A model generated the notes under the pieces. The model was given only the letters and a program-made list of their open reading frames with translations, made no database searches and was not told the DNA's origin. From Pseudopedobacter saltans DSM 12145 (GTDB lineage: Bacteria; Bacteroidota; Bacteroidia; Sphingobacteriales; Sphingobacteriaceae), in the NCBI RefSeq assembly GCF_000190735.1, contig NC_015177.1, positions 310,001-374,000 on the forward strand: a stretch of 64,000 nucleotides of DNA. The letters run 5' to 3'. Positions within the stretch are counted from its first letter, which is position 1; each line of letters opens with the position of its first letter. This document shows positions 62,178 through 64,000 of the stretch, piece by piece. The position numbers and the translations under genes were made by a program.

Positions 62178-64000
62178 ATGAGGACTTTATTACAAAAATC
62201 ACGGTTGAAAACGATGCCATTGCTAATGGCGGTTTTTTTGCCAGGTTTGGCCTATGCAGACGGGTCTGCATATGGGTCTGCTAATCTCCGAACGTCTGTT
62301 AAAGCTATAAACGGAGTTAAATTTGCAAAAATTACAGGAACAGTTAAGGATAATGCAGGAGTTCCCTTGCCGGGAGTTTTAGTTAAAGTGAAAGGAGGCA
62401 CACTGTCTGCAGTAACTAATGTAAATGGTGTTTACACTTTAAATCTTCCCGTTGGGAATGAAACATTAGTTTTTAGTTATTTAGGATTTAAAACCAAAGA
62501 AGTTTCTGCGTCCGGTCAAACTAATATGACTGTCGTGTTGGAAGAGGAAATTTCAAAATTAGACGAGGTAGTGGTTATTGGTTATGGAACAGTTAAGAAA
62601 AAAGATTTAACAGGAGCGGTAGCTTCTGTTAAAGCCGAAGAAATTATGCGTACGCCAACGTCTAACGTTATGGATGCTATGCAAAGTAAGGTTTCTGGTA
62701 TGGAAGTGATGAAGTCTTCTGGTAGAGCTGGTTCGGGCGTGAATGTTACTGTTAGGGGGCAAAGAAGTCTTTCTGGTAATAGTACACCTTTATATATTAT
62801 TGATGGTATTCCTGGCGATTTTTCTCAATTGAACCCTAGCGATATAGAAACTATAGATGTGGCTAAAGATGCTTCTGCAACAGCAATTTATGGTTCTGCG
62901 GGGGCTAATGGGGTAGTGTTTATTACTACTAAAAAAGGTAAAGAAGGAAAAACTACGGTAGCCTTCGATTCTTATTTTGGATACAATGGTTTTCCTAAAT
63001 ATCCACATGGCTTACAAGGAGATGCTTATATCAATCTAAAACGTGAAGCTTACCGTACTCAAAAAGGCAATTACCCTGAATTTATGAGCGAAATTTTTAC
63101 CAATCCAGATCATTTAGCAGCTTATGAAGCAGGTAAATGGGTAGATTGGGTAGATTTGGCTTTAAAAGATGGTCTTCAGCAAAATTATAGCTTATCTATA
63201 AATGGAGGTACCGAAAAAACTACAGCTTATTTATCTGTAAACTACAATAAGGAAGAAGGATTAGTTGCTAAAGATGATTTTTCTAAATATGCTGTAAGAG
63301 GAAATATAGATCATACTATTTCTAAGGCAGTAAAAGTAGGTTCTAATTTACAGTTTACTCATTCTATAAATAACCAAGGAGCACAAAATATTTTTGGTAA
63401 TGCCTTAACTTATTTGCCTTTAGGAGATGCTTTTAACGAAGATGGAACTGTAAAATACATTCCTGTAAATAGTGTGGTTAACCCATTGTCAGATCAGATT
63501 GCCAATCAATACGTAAATAATACATTAAATAATTATTTTGCGGGTAATGGTTTTGTAGATATTAAACCTATAAAAGGCTTATCCTTTAGATCTATTCTAG
63601 GGGCTACTTTAGGGTCAGGTAGAACTGGTAAATTTTTTGGTCCACAATCTATCGCTAACGTGGAGGCAGGCTTTTCAGTTCCTGCAGCGGTAATAGACAA
63701 TAGCAGATATGTGAACTACCGTTGGGAAAATATTTTAGGTTACGAGTTTGATATCAATAACGATCATAAATTTAACATTACAGGAGTAACTTCTTGGGCT
63801 AAAAACCAAGCAGAAAGCTCTTTTGCAGGTGGTTCGGGTTTCGATTTAGATTCTTATTCTTTTTATAATTTAAGTGCAGCAACATCTAGACAAACAATCA
63901 GATCTTCTTATGTTGGTAGTCAATCTTTATCTTATGTAGCTAGATTAAATTATAATTATAAAGGAAAATATTTAGCTACATTCTCTAACCGTTGGGATGG
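62178..64000 (+). CDS. SusC/RagA-type TonB-linked outer-membrane receptor (N-terminal part)
   Basis: The first 607 residues are visible and the gene runs off the window. The start MRTLLQKSRLKTMPLLMAVF gives a signal peptide cleaved near AYADG. A carboxypeptidase-D-like regulatory domain follows (ITGTVKDNAGVPLPGVLVKV), then the SusC signature LDEVVVIGYGTVKKKDLTGAV and a plug domain (TPLYIIDGIPGDF, DIETIDVAKDASATAIYGSA). SusC barrels import oligosaccharides together with a SusD lipoprotein, which should lie downstream outside the window. Its placement next to the AraC regulator suggests that it takes up the products of the GH28/GH95/GH2 enzymes. Confidence 0.95.
   Translation, partial: MRTLLQKSRLKTMPLLMAVFLPGLAYADGSAYGSANLRTSVKAINGVKFAKITGTVKDNAGVPLPGVLVKVKGGTLSAVTNVNGVYTLNLPVGNETLVFSYLGFKTKEVSASGQTNMTVVLEEEISKLDEVVVIGYGTVKKKDLTGAVASVKAEEIMRTPTSNVMDAMQSKVSGMEVMKSSGRAGSGVNVTVRGQRSLSGNSTPLYIIDGIPGDFSQLNPSDIETIDVAKDASATAIYGSAGANGVVFITTKKGKEGKTTVAFDSYFGYNGFPKYPHGLQGDAYINLKREAYRTQKGNYPEFMSEIFTNPDHLAAYEAGKWVDWVDLALKDGLQQNYSLSINGGTEKTTAYLSVNYNKEEGLVAKDDFSKYAVRGNIDHTISKAVKVGSNLQFTHSINNQGAQNIFGNALTYLPLGDAFNEDGTVKYIPVNSVVNPLSDQIANQYVNNTLNNYFAGNGFVDIKPIKGLSFRSILGATLGSGRTGKFFGPQSIANVEAGFSVPAAVIDNSRYVNYRWENILGYEFDINNDHKFNITGVTSWAKNQAESSFAGGSGFDLDSYSFYNLSAATSRQTIRSSYVGSQSLSYVARLNYNYKGKYLATFSNRWD

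Overview
This is low-GC DNA from a Gram-negative member of the Bacteroidota, most likely family Sphingobacteriaceae (Pedobacter/Pseudopedobacter type). The placement is inferred from content: a SusC-type TonB receptor, 6-bladed beta-propeller lipoproteins, an NVEALA-like peptide, BshC (bacillithiol), DUF4295 beside bL33/bL28, DUF5683 between parB and dapB, and A-rich rather than Shine-Dalgarno leaders. No rRNA gene or CRISPR array was seen. There is one tRNA, tRNA-Ala(GGC).

Layout. (1) 0-10.5 kb is housekeeping: a cut-off flavin reductase, then parA-parB-DUF5683-dapB-lepB on the plus strand, facing a minus-strand series of Ldh-family dehydrogenase, bshC, rimO, ftsY, DUF4295, rpmG and rpmB. 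(2) 10.9-20.9 kb is a carbon-uptake and acetate block: a CstA-type permease, a transposase-like zinc-ribbon/HTH protein, an MHS-family transporter, two tiny membrane proteins, a histidine kinase fused to a sodium:solute symporter, a stand-alone receiver, acetyl-CoA synthetase and a CsbD-like protein. (3) 20.9-24.2 kb holds a gene-poor stretch with two coupled micro-ORFs, then surE, a small membrane protein, lpxB and tRNA-Ala.

(4) 24.7-44.7 kb is the most unusual part. A small HTH regulator, an RND adaptor, two different RND permeases, an NVEALA-like cysteine-rich peptide precursor, three beta-propeller lipoproteins and a membrane thioredoxin-like protein lie on the plus strand. They converge on a minus-strand operon of transglutaminase-like lipoprotein, a second signal peptidase I, an O-antigen-ligase-like TPR membrane protein and a TolC-type outer-membrane protein. 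Broken IS982-type transposase copies lie at the convergence point. I propose that this is one peptide maturation and export system. The parts are seen in the sequence; the joint function is inferred.

(5) 45-64 kb is a polysaccharide-use region: a DUF2007/zinc-ribbon protein, a FucP-like sugar:H+ symporter, a large putative glycosidase, an (alpha/alpha)6-type glycosidase, GH28, GH95 with an inserted jelly-roll domain, GH2 with a malectin-like domain, an AraC regulator, a DUF3826 protein and the start of a SusC receptor. GH28 with GH95 and GH2 suggests pectin, perhaps rhamnogalacturonan, as the substrate. Intergenic repeats cluster here: a (TAGT)n tract, a 25-bp inverted pair and a 9-bp triple repeat.
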